This document shows positions 8,189-15,384 of a stretch of DNA of 64,000 nt, piece after piece. The notes under the pieces were generated by a model. It searched no databases and was not told the origin of the DNA. It saw only the letters and a list, made by a program, of their open reading frames with translations. How positions within the stretch are numbered: the first letter of the stretch is position 1; every line of letters begins with the position of its first letter. Both the position numbers and the translations under genes were made by a program. The stretch is from Cyanobacteriota bacterium (GTDB lineage: Bacteria > Cyanobacteriota > Cyanobacteriia > CACIAM-69d): NCBI GenBank assembly GCA_022402445.1, contig JAKRSF010000006.1:398540-462539 (forward strand). Direction: 5' to 3'.

Positions 8189-8279
8189 TCCATCCCAGAG
8201 GGTAGGCTACGTCCCTCGGGTAGGGCATAAGCAGAATCACGCCAAAAAACTATATCAATCAACTTAATTAATCTATTTA

Positions 8280-8292
8280 TTGATTACATCAA
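8280..8292. promoter_or_regulatory. TTGAT-TAC-ATCAA dyad upstream of the 8346 gene
   Basis: A 5-bp inverted repeat with a 3-bp centre lies in very AT-rich DNA about 55 bp before the ATG at 8346. It could be an operator or part of the promoter. It differs from the TGT-W5-ACA type. Confidence 0.3.
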
Positions 8293-8345
8293 TGACATGG
8301 TATGGACGATAAAATCTATTTAATCAATTGAATTGGGTGATCATT

Positions 8346-8552
8346 ATGAGTACTAGAGGGGGTAAACGGGAAGGGGCAGGTAGAAACCCACGCTATAGAT
8401 CGCCATCACCTCGAAAGCAGGTCATCGTTCCAAGTGAATATGAGGATGAAGTAAGAGAGTACATCCTTTGGCTAGATCGCAAGGCTTACCCAGAAATTCG
8501 CATTAACACAGAGTCTCCACTAAATCAATACCTAGCCGAAAACGAAAACTAA
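8346..8552 (+). CDS. Small basic DNA-binding-like protein, 68 aa
   Basis: Begins MSTRGGKREGAGRNPRYRS. The GGKREGAGRP-type leader is common at the N terminus of small plasmid and phage DNA-binding proteins. The rest (VIVPSEYEDEVREYILWLD) could form a short strand followed by helices as in ribbon-helix-helix proteins, but I cannot confirm the fold. An in-frame ATG 18 bp upstream is less likely because the GGKREGAGR leader normally sits at the terminus. The gene directly follows the six clusters C-H, which makes it the best candidate in the window for the protein that binds TGT-W5-ACA. It has its own terminator. Confidence 0.7.
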   Translation: MSTRGGKREGAGRNPRYRSPSPRKQVIVPSEYEDEVREYILWLDRKAYPEIRINTESPLNQYLAENEN

Positions 8553-8567
8553 CCCCTTAATCTATTA

Positions 8568-8592
8568 CCCCGTATAAGTTGCGGGGTTTTTT
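8568..8592 (+). terminator. Rho-independent terminator after the 8346 gene
   Basis: CCCCG (8568-8572), a 9-nt loop, CGGGG (8582-8586), then six T. The following ~240 bp up to 8833 shows no recognisable gene or site. Confidence 0.8.
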
Positions 8593-8833
8593 AGTGCCAT
8601 AAACATAAGCAAATATTATTTAAATCAAATAAACGATAAGTACAAACCGTCTATTCAATTTCGGTTGAGTGTGCGAGTTTGAATACATCGAGTTAACAGC
8701 CAGTTGAATCGATGAATCAAAGGGAAACCCAATAAGGCAAGAGAACCTTGCTGCGGGGCCAAGTACGACGTGTGAACCACGGTGAGGCATTCCCGATTAA
8801 TTAGGCACAACTATTCCATTTGAGGATCAATCA

Positions 8834-9034
8834 ATGAGCAACTTTCAAATTGACCGCAAACCCAACGGCGTCACTATCACTCACCCTGACGGTCGCAAGC
8901 GGTTTCTACGTGGCATAGATCACATTCAACTGGTTCAAACTCTGGACATCGTAAAGGAAGCCTTTACGCCATCAGAAGCGTTTTCTACTTACACGGAATG
9001 GTGCAATAAATTCCTTTCCCTCTACTTTCCTTAG
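8834..9034 (+). CDS. Unrecognised 66-aa protein
   Basis: Begins MSNFQIDRKPNGVTI and includes HPDGRKRFLRG, a short beta-hairpin-like region, then an amphipathic helix (IQLVQTLDIVKEAF). It is preceded by TTGAGGATC about 10 bp before the ATG. It opens the series of small rightward genes. No family recognised; probably cytoplasmic. Confidence 0.6.
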   Translation: MSNFQIDRKPNGVTITHPDGRKRFLRGIDHIQLVQTLDIVKEAFTPSEAFSTYTEWCNKFLSLYFP

Positions 9035-9105
9035 GTCAGTCGGTTTACGTTCACCCACTAAAACCGTCCAATCATCCAATCATTCACCCTACCAACCACA
9101 AAGCA

Positions 9106-9354
9106 ATGGATTACTACCCTGGCAACTGCACCTTGATCGGAGAAACCCAACGGGGTAAGCACATTATTCGGCGCTATGTTTTGCCTAATCAATGGCAGCT
9201 TGAAGTACGTGAAAACGGCTTGGTTGAATCCCTCATTGGTGTCTGGCATCCCAATCACTTCGAGAACATCGATAGCGTGCGCAATGCTATCGGATGGGTT
9301 GATGTTGTCACCGCTAAGGGTCGCAAAACCGGCATAGCTACCAATTTCAAGTGA
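9106..9354 (+). CDS. Unrecognised 82-aa protein
   Basis: Begins MDYYPGNCTLIGE. The sequence suggests a small beta-rich fold with one helix, without membrane segments or known motifs. Its stop overlaps the ATG of the next small gene at 9354, so the two are coupled. The opposite-strand frame here was judged a shadow because this strand continues the run of overlapping genes. Confidence 0.6.
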   Translation: MDYYPGNCTLIGETQRGKHIIRRYVLPNQWQLEVRENGLVESLIGVWHPNHFENIDSVRNAIGWVDVVTAKGRKTGIATNFK

Positions 9355-9527
9355 TGGACTGGACCATCCATAGCGGCACACACGTTTCATCTAGTGGCTA
9401 CGAAATAAGGCTCTGTGGAGCTAAATGGAGAGCCTATAAGGATGGCAAGTACCTAGGCTCCTATTGGGCTCTATGTGCCGCAATGATCGACTGTGAACAA
9501 TTGCACAAACACGCACAAGGTAATTAA
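9354..9527 (+). CDS. Unrecognised 57-aa protein
   Basis: Translation begins MDWTIHSGTHVSSSGYEIR and contains WRAYKDGKYLGSY, a strand-turn-strand pattern seen in many small phage accessory proteins, then a short cysteine-bearing helix. The ATG overlaps the preceding TGA, which favours a real coupled gene. Function unknown. Confidence 0.55.
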   Translation: MDWTIHSGTHVSSSGYEIRLCGAKWRAYKDGKYLGSYWALCAAMIDCEQLHKHAQGN

Positions 9528-9531
9528 TTCC

Positions 9532-9933
9532 ATGGAAGACGCAACGCAAGAAACGATCGAGCAACTTACGATCAAATCCCACATTGACTACAGCGCGATT
9601 CATGACGATATTCCTGGCTATTGGGTGCATGTGACCCTATGGCTACCGGTGGATCACGATGGGACACTGCATCGCCTATTGCGCCATGAAACGGCTACAG
9701 CGCTGGGTATGAGCCTTAATGCTGCATGGGGTGCTGAGGTGGACTGGGACCGGCCTAACCATCACTCACGAATGGGTGTGCTAAGCCTCAAATGCCAGGG
9801 GTGGAATAGCGCTAAGGCGATGGGTGAGGACTACCTACACAACACGAAACGGGTATTGGGTGCCATCGCCAAAGGCAACCGGAAAATGACTCAATCGGCC
9901 CCTAACGTTGAACATCACACCGCAATCGTCTAG
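9532..9933 (+). CDS. Unrecognised 133-aa protein
   Basis: The ATG at 9532, four bases after the previous stop, is preferred over one at 9493 that lies inside the previous gene. The protein begins MEDATQETIEQLTIKSH. The middle (GYWVHVTLWLPVDHDGTL) looks beta-rich and is followed by an Ala/His-rich helix region. No known motif. It overlaps the next gene by 26 bp. Confidence 0.6.
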   Translation: MEDATQETIEQLTIKSHIDYSAIHDDIPGYWVHVTLWLPVDHDGTLHRLLRHETATALGMSLNAAWGAEVDWDRPNHHSRMGVLSLKCQGWNSAKAMGEDYLHNTKRVLGAIAKGNRKMTQSAPNVEHHTAIV

Positions 9934-10207
9934 ACCCTTTGATTGGGAACTAGATTGGCCCGATGATGATGCCCCCTTTGATGAATTTCATCAACACTAT
10001 GAAGCCACCTACAAGGCAATCATGGGGGGCATTCCTACCGATTCAATCGAGGCGACTTACGCATTTTGGGAGAGGGGATGTCGATGCCCCTTACTCCCAC
10101 CTACGGATGATGATGAGCAAGGCGAGGGTGGCCTAGGGTTCGACCCGTGCTATCTCGATCAGTTCTATCTCGCGACAATCATGATTTCTAATGAGGTTCG
10201 GCTATGA
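9908..10207 (+). CDS. Unrecognised acidic 99-aa protein
   Basis: A TTG start at 9908 is likely, as no ATG lies near. The protein is strongly acidic (WPDDDAPFDEF, PTDDDEQGEG), which is typical of small phage proteins that mimic DNA or inhibit enzymes, but this is only a resemblance. Its stop overlaps the ATG of the next gene (10204). Confidence 0.55.
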   Translation: MNITPQSSRPFDWELDWPDDDAPFDEFHQHYEATYKAIMGGIPTDSIEATYAFWERGCRCPLLPPTDDDEQGEGGLGFDPCYLDQFYLATIMISNEVRL

Positions 10208-10428
10208 ACGAGTACACAAAGGATCAACTCAAGAAAGCAGCCCAATACTATGCCGATGGCAATTGGGCAATGGGCAGGGATGCAGCCTGTAGGGCGTGGT
10301 CGGATGATACCGGAATCCCCATGGATGATCTAAAAAATCGCTCTGATTACGAAAGAAGCATCAGCGGATTGATTGCAATGGGCCTAGTGCTTGAGGCACA
10401 AGAAAAAGATGAATCGCAGACTCATTAA
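10204..10428 (+). CDS. Unrecognised 74-aa helical protein
   Basis: Begins MNEYTKDQLKKAAQYYADG and is mostly helical by pattern. Four-base overlap with the previous gene and 20-bp overlap with the next indicate a compact operon. No known family. Confidence 0.55.
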   Translation: MNEYTKDQLKKAAQYYADGNWAMGRDAACRAWSDDTGIPMDDLKNRSDYERSISGLIAMGLVLEAQEKDESQTH

Positions 10429-10678
10429 CTACGTCATGGACTCAATCCTTTGTAAGGATGATGTCAACTGGAATGAGATTGATGTGTTGAATGATTTGCT
10501 CAAGTACCACACCCAAGGGTTTGAGCAATGGCTTATCTACGAAAACCAGGGGAGTGCATTGATCTCTCATCTTGAAGGGTTTGGTGCGTACCTGGGTAGA
10601 GCTAAACGGGTCGATCATATCCACCTTGCATCTGTTAATCGACTCATCTATCAACTAAAGGGGGTTCTAGGATTCTGA
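10409..10678 (+). CDS. Unrecognised 89-aa helical protein
   Basis: The ATG at 10409 (MNRRLINYVMDSIL) is preferred over a TTG 18 bp upstream. It resembles the protein at 14813 in layout: a helix, then a phrase of the type DxVNWNEIDVLNDLL or QLDWSDIELLRGCV, then a longer helical part. The two may be paralogues. Function unknown. Confidence 0.6.
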   Translation: MNRRLINYVMDSILCKDDVNWNEIDVLNDLLKYHTQGFEQWLIYENQGSALISHLEGFGAYLGRAKRVDHIHLASVNRLIYQLKGVLGF

Positions 10679-10869
10679 TGATTTTCTACAAATCTGAGAT
10701 ACGCGAGGACGTATGGTGTGGGGTCAATCGATGGGGGGAGACTCCTAAGGTGTTGATTGAGAAAGTAGACAGGAATAATTACCTTGTCTATGCCCCTGGC
10801 AAGAATGGAACCGTCAACACAACATCATTGGCACAAGCCAAAAGTGAAGGGGAGAAGTTAATCGGATGA
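10678..10869 (+). CDS. Unrecognised 63-aa protein
   Basis: Begins MIFYKSEIREDVWCG. Short beta-rich sequence with an Ala/Lys helix at the end (LAQAKSEGEKLIG). Start and stop overlap both neighbours. No family recognised. Confidence 0.55.
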   Translation: MIFYKSEIREDVWCGVNRWGETPKVLIEKVDRNNYLVYAPGKNGTVNTTSLAQAKSEGEKLIG

Positions 10870-11207
10870 GTGAATTAAAACGGGTTCATTGGTCTGAGTT
10901 GCACGGCAATCCATTGCTAGCTAAGCTTCACCCCCAAATGATTCAATCTACCTTTTTCGACACCAAAATCGCGGTATTGAAGGGGCAAGGGACTAAGAAT
11001 GGTGGGGCAATCAAACAACAGGTAGTTGTTGCCTACGATTCAACATTCGTGATGGCTAAGTTGAGTGCTACATTAATACCTCTTAAGGTGTTGGGTAGGG
11101 CAAGGCTTGAGAAGCTATTGAGTGATGTGGTGACGTTTATTTTCACCGATGAGAATCATTCTCATTCTGAGTCTAATATGGGGGAAGATTCCAATGAAGG
11201 GGAATAA
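10866..11207 (+). CDS. Unrecognised 113-aa protein
   Basis: Begins MSELKRVHWSELHGNPLLAK. The central part (QQVVVAYDSTFVMAKLSATL) is beta-like, followed by a helix and an acidic Ser/His tail. It overlaps the nuclease-like gene by 14 bp, so it may act with it. No known motif. Confidence 0.55.
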   Translation: MSELKRVHWSELHGNPLLAKLHPQMIQSTFFDTKIAVLKGQGTKNGGAIKQQVVVAYDSTFVMAKLSATLIPLKVLGRARLEKLLSDVVTFIFTDENHSHSESNMGEDSNEGE

Positions 11208-11673
11208 ATTTGGGGCACAGAAGGTTCAACTCGAAACAGCCCAAGGGGAATTAATCACGTTCGATTCTCTCCTAGAGATGAACACCTACACGGCAATTAA
11301 ATCTACTTGCCAAGCGCTAGGGGTGAAAATTGTACCCCACTACCCACTACTGATTAAGGAGCAAACCCACCGATTTAAGCCACGACACTACCGGGTAGAT
11401 TTTGGGTTATTCAATCCTCCCTACCATGATCTATTCGTAGAGATCAAATCGTTCCCAACAATCAATGATGAATTTATTCTCAAGTTGGAAATGATGGACT
11501 CTTATGATCCTGGCCTACTGGATAACTACGTGATTGCCCTTGCAAATTCTAGAAGGGTCGTTTACCGGCGTGGTAAGGCTACAACCTTAGGGGATTTGGC
11601 ACAAAAGAAAACAGGATGCCCCATCGTTGATTTGGAGCAGCTTCCATGGTGGCTTGCGGCCTATTACGCATAG
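11194..11673 (+). CDS. DUF1064-like / Holliday-junction-type PD-(D/E)XK nuclease, 159 aa
   Basis: The ATG at 11194 (MKGNKFGAQKV) is chosen over an in-frame ATG at 11149 inside the previous gene. Features match the small phage nuclease fold: FDSLLEMNTYTAI (Glu of the first helix), YRVDFGLF (Asp), then LFVEIKSF (Glu-x-Lys), followed by helices. Members of this group are found in phages and plasmids and are predicted to cut branched DNA such as Holliday junctions during recombination or replication. It stands in the same rightward operon as the ATPase at 12612. Family assignment is by motif, not by search. Confidence 0.65.
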   Translation: MKGNKFGAQKVQLETAQGELITFDSLLEMNTYTAIKSTCQALGVKIVPHYPLLIKEQTHRFKPRHYRVDFGLFNPPYHDLFVEIKSFPTINDEFILKLEMMDSYDPGLLDNYVIALANSRRVVYRRGKATTLGDLAQKKTGCPIVDLEQLPWWLAAYYA

Positions 11674-11767
11674 CCCAACGGATCGCGATTGATTGATGGA
11701 CCAATAGGGGTTAGGTCCATAAACTGTCCCTCTTTGATTGATTCAACCCAAAAACCAAAGGACTCAA

Positions 11768-12484
11768 ATGAAACCGACTAGCTGGTTAAGTGAAGCGAAA
11801 AACTGTGATTTTGCGCGATTGACTGTGTTCCCGTTCGATCAGAAGGGCACGATCTTCATTAAAGAAGGTAAGGCTGTTACGACGGATGAAGGTGTGCGGT
11901 TGCTGTTGAACGTGCAGCACATCTATCTCGATTACGGCTCTGGTGAGGTTAATGGCAAAAAGTTGAAGGTCGAAGATCACCCATTCATCTTCATTGATCT
12001 GCACGATAAGCCATGGACTCGCAAGGGGTACCAAGGCAATCCCGATACCACCGCCGAACCGGTACCGCTTGAGCTTTACCTGTGTGAAGTATTCAAGGCC
12101 AATGCCGAATTGGCTAATGGATTCAAGGGTGAAATCAACCTGGCTGATTATTCGGCCCTAATGGAATTGGTGCAATCGGGCTCGATTCCGATTGATACGG
12201 TTCACTCCAAGATGGCCCAACTGGAGCCGGTTCAACTGAGTACTGAATTCGGGGCCAAAAAGGAACCCCCCATCTATGGGAAAGGGGGCCAGAAAGGGGG
12301 TTACACGGCCAAGAGCGAGGGGGATAAGGCAAAGGAACGCTTGGCGTTTTTGATCGAGTTCTGTGACCCGGATAACGCCAACGGGGCATGGTCCGATAAG
12401 TCCCTAATGGCCATGGATGTTCTGTTTGGCCCTCAGCGTCCCACTGATGCCGTAGAGCGCTTCGTTAAACTCATCCTTCCCTAG
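11768..12484 (+). CDS. Unrecognised 238-aa protein, possible DNA-metabolism factor
   Basis: The ATG at 11768 (MKPTSWLSEAKN) is preferred over an in-frame ATG at 11738. The first ~110 residues are beta-rich (TVFPFDQKGTIFIKEG), then helical, with a Gly/Lys-rich linker (YGKGGQKGGYTAKSEGDKA) before a final helical domain. This order of beta domain, flexible linker and tail recalls single-strand DNA-binding proteins, but no signature is clear. It lies between the nuclease-like and the ATPase genes, which would fit a replication or recombination role. Two dyad clusters follow. Confidence 0.6.
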   Translation: MKPTSWLSEAKNCDFARLTVFPFDQKGTIFIKEGKAVTTDEGVRLLLNVQHIYLDYGSGEVNGKKLKVEDHPFIFIDLHDKPWTRKGYQGNPDTTAEPVPLELYLCEVFKANAELANGFKGEINLADYSALMELVQSGSIPIDTVHSKMAQLEPVQLSTEFGAKKEPPIYGKGGQKGGYTAKSEGDKAKERLAFLIEFCDPDNANGAWSDKSLMAMDVLFGPQRPTDAVERFVKLILP

Positions 12485-12498
12485 CCCCTTGGGAGAAA

Positions 12499-12522
12499 TG
12501 TAATAAACATTTGTTTTAAACA
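12499..12522. repeat. TGT-W5-ACA dyad cluster I (2 sites)
   Basis: Sites at 12499 (TGTAATAAACA) and 12512 (TGTTTTAAACA), 15 bp after the previous stop. Confidence 0.85.
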
Positions 12523-12552
12523 AATCTCCCCTCATGGGGGGTGCTTGGCAAA

Positions 12553-12576
12553 TGTAATAAACATTTGTTTTAAACA
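12553..12576. repeat. TGT-W5-ACA dyad cluster J (2 sites)
   Basis: Sites at 12553 and 12566, the same pair as cluster I, just upstream of the ATPase gene start at 12612. Confidence 0.85.
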
Positions 12577-12611
12577 TCCCCCAGAACCCTTACTCTACCG
12601 TTCCCCCTCCC

Positions 12612-13838
12612 ATGCTCAACGCCAAAGAAGACGACGATGGCAAGGTGTCCATCCTGGGTGATCCGGTCCTGGCTCAAGCCCATGATGAGTTCGTGCCCCC
12701 TACGCCCAAAGCCTATGGCAACCGTATCGACTTTCAATTACTTCGATCACTGGGTAACGATGACGAACAATCATTCAATCCCGAATTACCCCTACACGTA
12801 AACCTGGAAAACGCGCTAGGACGGTGCGTAACCATCCATGAACCCGCTAGGCAATTGCCCATTATTAAGGCATTCCTATTGCTGCCATCGGCCCTAATCA
12901 ACATCGCGCCCATAGGCATCGCCCTAGGGCCATCCGGGTCAGGTAAATCGACATTGTGCAAGGTAGCCGCCGAACTTCATCGGGTCCAAATCCTCGCAGC
13001 ATCATCGACCTATGCCGCAGTGCGAAACCAGGTAAATACGTCCCGCTGGTTTGATGAAGAGTGTGTGTACGAGCGCCATACGATGCTCGTTTTTGATGAT
13101 CTGAAAGAACACGCATTCAACCCCGATCTATTCACGTTGTTTCGGTGTGGATACGACCGAGCTACGGAAACCATTGCCATCGCAACCGAGGGAGGTAAAA
13201 ACCTAGAGTTTAAATCATTCTGCCCTAAGCTTTTCTCAACCGTGAGTCAATTCCCGTTTGATTCCAAGTACGAGGAATTACTGAGGCGGTCATTGGTTTT
13301 CTTTTTCCAAAAGGATGAGAGTCAGAGGGAGTATGATGACCCATCCGATATCGGATGGAATGAGTACAGTGAAGCATTTCGTAAGAAATGGGAGGATAAC
13401 CAAAACTGCTTGCAATTTATTGAGCTTCTGAAAGGATTCAAGTCTAAACCCAAAGGGTTGAATCATTCTCAGTGGAAAATTAGCCGCCCATTGGTTGCGT
13501 CTTTGATCGCCAATGAAATCGCCCCAAACTATTTAACGGCGATTGGATTGATTAAAGAGTATTGGGCGGGGATGGTTCCTCCCAAATCACCTCTATTCCA
13601 AATTCTTGTGGATGTAATAGCGTCTCAGCGGACGGCATGGGAACAGAACCTAGAGCATGGGTATGTTGGCCCTTTCGAGATATCGCCCAAACTTGTAAAA
13701 GACGCCGTTGCACTCGCTGAATCATTGGGGCAGCTTGATCGACGTATTCAACCCCACGAAATACGCGATGAAATGGCGGCGCTGGGATGGACGCTAAAGA
13801 AAGGTGACGGGGGTGAGATCAAATGGCTAAACGATTAG
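12612..13838 (+). CDS. P-loop AAA-type ATPase, candidate replication helicase/initiator, 408 aa
   Basis: Walker A is GPSGSGKST at about residues 106-114 and Walker B is MLVFDD at 158-163. An arginine pair in ELLRRSLVFFF is placed where AAA+ and superfamily 3 helicases carry an arginine finger. The N-terminal ~90 residues are unassigned; the last ~60 (ISPKLVKDAVALAESLG and after) look like a winged-helix DNA-binding domain. Such proteins replicate phages and plasmids. No primase domain is attached. It is the only large enzyme in this part of E1 and overlaps the zinc-ribbon gene by 16 bp. The precise family is uncertain. Confidence 0.7.
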   Translation: MLNAKEDDDGKVSILGDPVLAQAHDEFVPPTPKAYGNRIDFQLLRSLGNDDEQSFNPELPLHVNLENALGRCVTIHEPARQLPIIKAFLLLPSALINIAPIGIALGPSGSGKSTLCKVAAELHRVQILAASSTYAAVRNQVNTSRWFDEECVYERHTMLVFDDLKEHAFNPDLFTLFRCGYDRATETIAIATEGGKNLEFKSFCPKLFSTVSQFPFDSKYEELLRRSLVFFFQKDESQREYDDPSDIGWNEYSEAFRKKWEDNQNCLQFIELLKGFKSKPKGLNHSQWKISRPLVASLIANEIAPNYLTAIGLIKEYWAGMVPPKSPLFQILVDVIASQRTAWEQNLEHGYVGPFEISPKLVKDAVALAESLGQLDRRIQPHEIRDEMAALGWTLKKGDGGEIKWLND

Positions 13839-14164
13839 CCACCAAAAAACGCAAATGCGTCGCCAACCCAGACCGAAAAATTCTCAAGATTGAGGATTAT
13901 TCATCTAATCTCATCCTGTGCCCCCGATGTCTTGCATCAAAGGGACATACGGTTAACGGCAAACATGGCAGTGAATGGCAAGCAACATGCCCTAATGGTC
14001 ACACGTTTACCAGAGGGCTTAAATCCATGCCATCGATGGATCAGTTCGAGTATGCCCAATATCTAAAAGAGGCATACCCTAGGACAAATACGTGGGTGAG
14101 ATACCTTGAGGTTGCCGTAGGCTACACATCCGTAGCGCAAGCAATCAATAGGGGCTTGATTTGA
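13823..14164 (+). CDS. Small zinc-ribbon protein, 113 aa
   Basis: A basic N terminus (MAKRLATKKRKC) precedes LCPRCLASKGH and ATCPNGHTF, two half-sites (CPRC and CxxxH) of a zinc ribbon like those of many phage transcription or replication accessory proteins. The last 40 residues look helical. The start overlaps the ATPase gene, which suggests they act together. Confidence 0.65.
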   Translation: MAKRLATKKRKCVANPDRKILKIEDYSSNLILCPRCLASKGHTVNGKHGSEWQATCPNGHTFTRGLKSMPSMDQFEYAQYLKEAYPRTNTWVRYLEVAVGYTSVAQAINRGLI

Positions 14165-14229
14165 TTAATGGACCCTTGGGGATATGGTCGATAAAGATTA
14201 TCCCATTCAATTAATTAGAAGGTAGCGAA

Positions 14230-14556
14230 ATGGAATTACCCGATGGGTTCGACTTGGGTGGGATGCCTCTGGATTTAGGCGAAAGCGTTGCCGACGCCCA
14301 ACCCAACAATGAAGATGTTCGGGCCAACGTTATTAGAACAATGGCCGTAATGCTTCACTTGTTTGAAAACTCCACCGTCTCAATCAGTGATGATCTTGAA
14401 TGGAAAGTTGAAACACCGGCTGACATGGTTGAGGGTCGATCAGAGTCAAAAGACGATCTAGGTAGGGCAGTTATTGCGGGATTTCTTATTGTTGCCAAGC
14501 AATGCCTATGGCGTGTTGCAAAGCTAGATGATGAGCTTCCCACTGATGATGATTAG
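14230..14556 (+). CDS. Unrecognised acidic 108-aa protein
   Basis: Begins MELPDGFDLGGMPLDLGE and is acidic overall, with a helical centre (NVIRTMAVMLHLFENS) and an acidic end (LDDELPTDDD). AGAAGG lies about 11 bp before the ATG. No family recognised. It overlaps the next gene by 29 bp. Confidence 0.55.
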   Translation: MELPDGFDLGGMPLDLGESVADAQPNNEDVRANVIRTMAVMLHLFENSTVSISDDLEWKVETPADMVEGRSESKDDLGRAVIAGFLIVAKQCLWRVAKLDDELPTDDD

Positions 14557-14800
14557 ATATCTGGGATACATCGACGATCCGAATCACAGGCATCGAATCC
14601 TGGTTTTTGATGATTCCCCTAATCTAATGGATCCGTGCTTGATCCATGTTCCCGATCGATGTCTGTTGAGCGACAAAGAATTACACTCTAGGATCAACAG
14701 GGAACTACATAGATATTGGGGAGAACAGTGCCGTAGATACGATCAATTAGGTCATTGCCTAGCCCAGCTTTCCGAATTAGATCACGCCATCCCGTTCTAG
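14528..14800 (+). CDS. Unrecognised 90-aa protein
   Basis: Two adjacent ATGs (14528, 14531) could start it. It contains YLGYIDDPNHRHRILVFDD, and the C-terminal half is helical and rich in Arg/His/Glu with two cysteines (YWGEQCRRYDQLGHC). No known motif. Confidence 0.5.
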   Translation: MMSFPLMMIRYLGYIDDPNHRHRILVFDDSPNLMDPCLIHVPDRCLLSDKELHSRINRELHRYWGEQCRRYDQLGHCLAQLSELDHAIPF

Positions 14801-14812
14801 GAGCAATAGAAG

Positions 14813-15163
14813 ATGAAAACCAAAGCTGACGCCATTCAAGTCTTAGTTGTGCGCCAATTGGATCAACTTTGCTTTGCTGACCAATTGGATTGGTCGGACA
14901 TCGAATTACTTAGAGGGTGCGTAATGCTTTACGCATACAAAAATGTCCTTTCGGCTGCAAATCCAATTGATGACGCGATTGAAAACATAAGCGTACTAAT
15001 TAACGAGAAAGAACAGTCAAAAGGGGATAATCCCATCATTGGATTAAGCGACATAGAGTTAAAGGCGATGAAAGCAGCCATGGGGAGGATCAAGCGCTTG
15101 CATGAGACCAAAACCAAAAAAGCACTAGAGCGCACCCCTGGTTACCTTCAGTTGGGGTTCTAG
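14813..15163 (+). CDS. Unrecognised 116-aa helical protein
   Basis: Last gene of the rightward series. AGGAGCAATAGAAG lies just before the ATG and offers a good ribosome-binding site. Entirely helical by pattern. The start (ADAIQVLVVRQLDQLC, then QLDWSDIELLRGC) parallels the protein at 10409. Function unknown. Confidence 0.6.
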   Translation: MKTKADAIQVLVVRQLDQLCFADQLDWSDIELLRGCVMLYAYKNVLSAANPIDDAIENISVLINEKEQSKGDNPIIGLSDIELKAMKAAMGRIKRLHETKTKKALERTPGYLQLGF

Positions 15164-15168
15164 TCAAA

Positions 15169-15205
15169 CGTAATAAACATTTGTAATTTACATTTGTATA
15201 TTACA
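15169..15205. repeat. TGT-W5-ACA dyad cluster K (3 sites, first degenerate)
   Basis: Sites at 15169 (CGT in place of TGT), 15182 and 15195, again 13 bp apart. This cluster follows the last gene of E1 and is not upstream of any gene, which argues against a purely promoter-linked role. Confidence 0.85.
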
Positions 15206-15214
15206 AAACACAGC

Positions 15215-15240
15215 TACCGTCCCCCAAAGGGCGGTTTTTT
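15215..15240 (+). terminator. Rho-independent terminator at the end of the E1 rightward genes
   Basis: ACCG and CCC pair with GGG and CGGT around a short CCAAA loop, followed by six T. Confidence 0.75.
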
Positions 15241-15319
15241 CATATTAACGATCCATATACGGTGCAAAGGGGCAACCCTGAGAGGCTAGAGTTACTTCAA
15301 ACGCTTACAGGCTAAGACT

Positions 15320-15384
15320 TTCAGGGATTCAGTCTACAACCCTTGGTAAGGGTGAGGTCACGAGTTCAATCCTCGTCAGAGGCT
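15320..15384 (+). other. tRNA 3'-half remnant, candidate attachment-site scar
   Basis: From an anticodon-loop-like TTCAGGG the sequence continues with a long variable arm (ACCCTT and AAGGGT pair) and a perfect T-arm (ACGAG, loop with GTTCAATCC, CTCGT at 15360-15376), then a 7-nt acceptor-like CAGAGGC and T. No matching 5' acceptor (GCCTCTG) or D-arm lies upstream, so this is not a complete tRNA. A class II tRNA (Leu or Ser type) is indicated. It lies where composition switches from E1 to HIP1-rich host DNA, as expected when an element integrates into a tRNA gene and displaces its 3' part. Confidence 0.6.
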
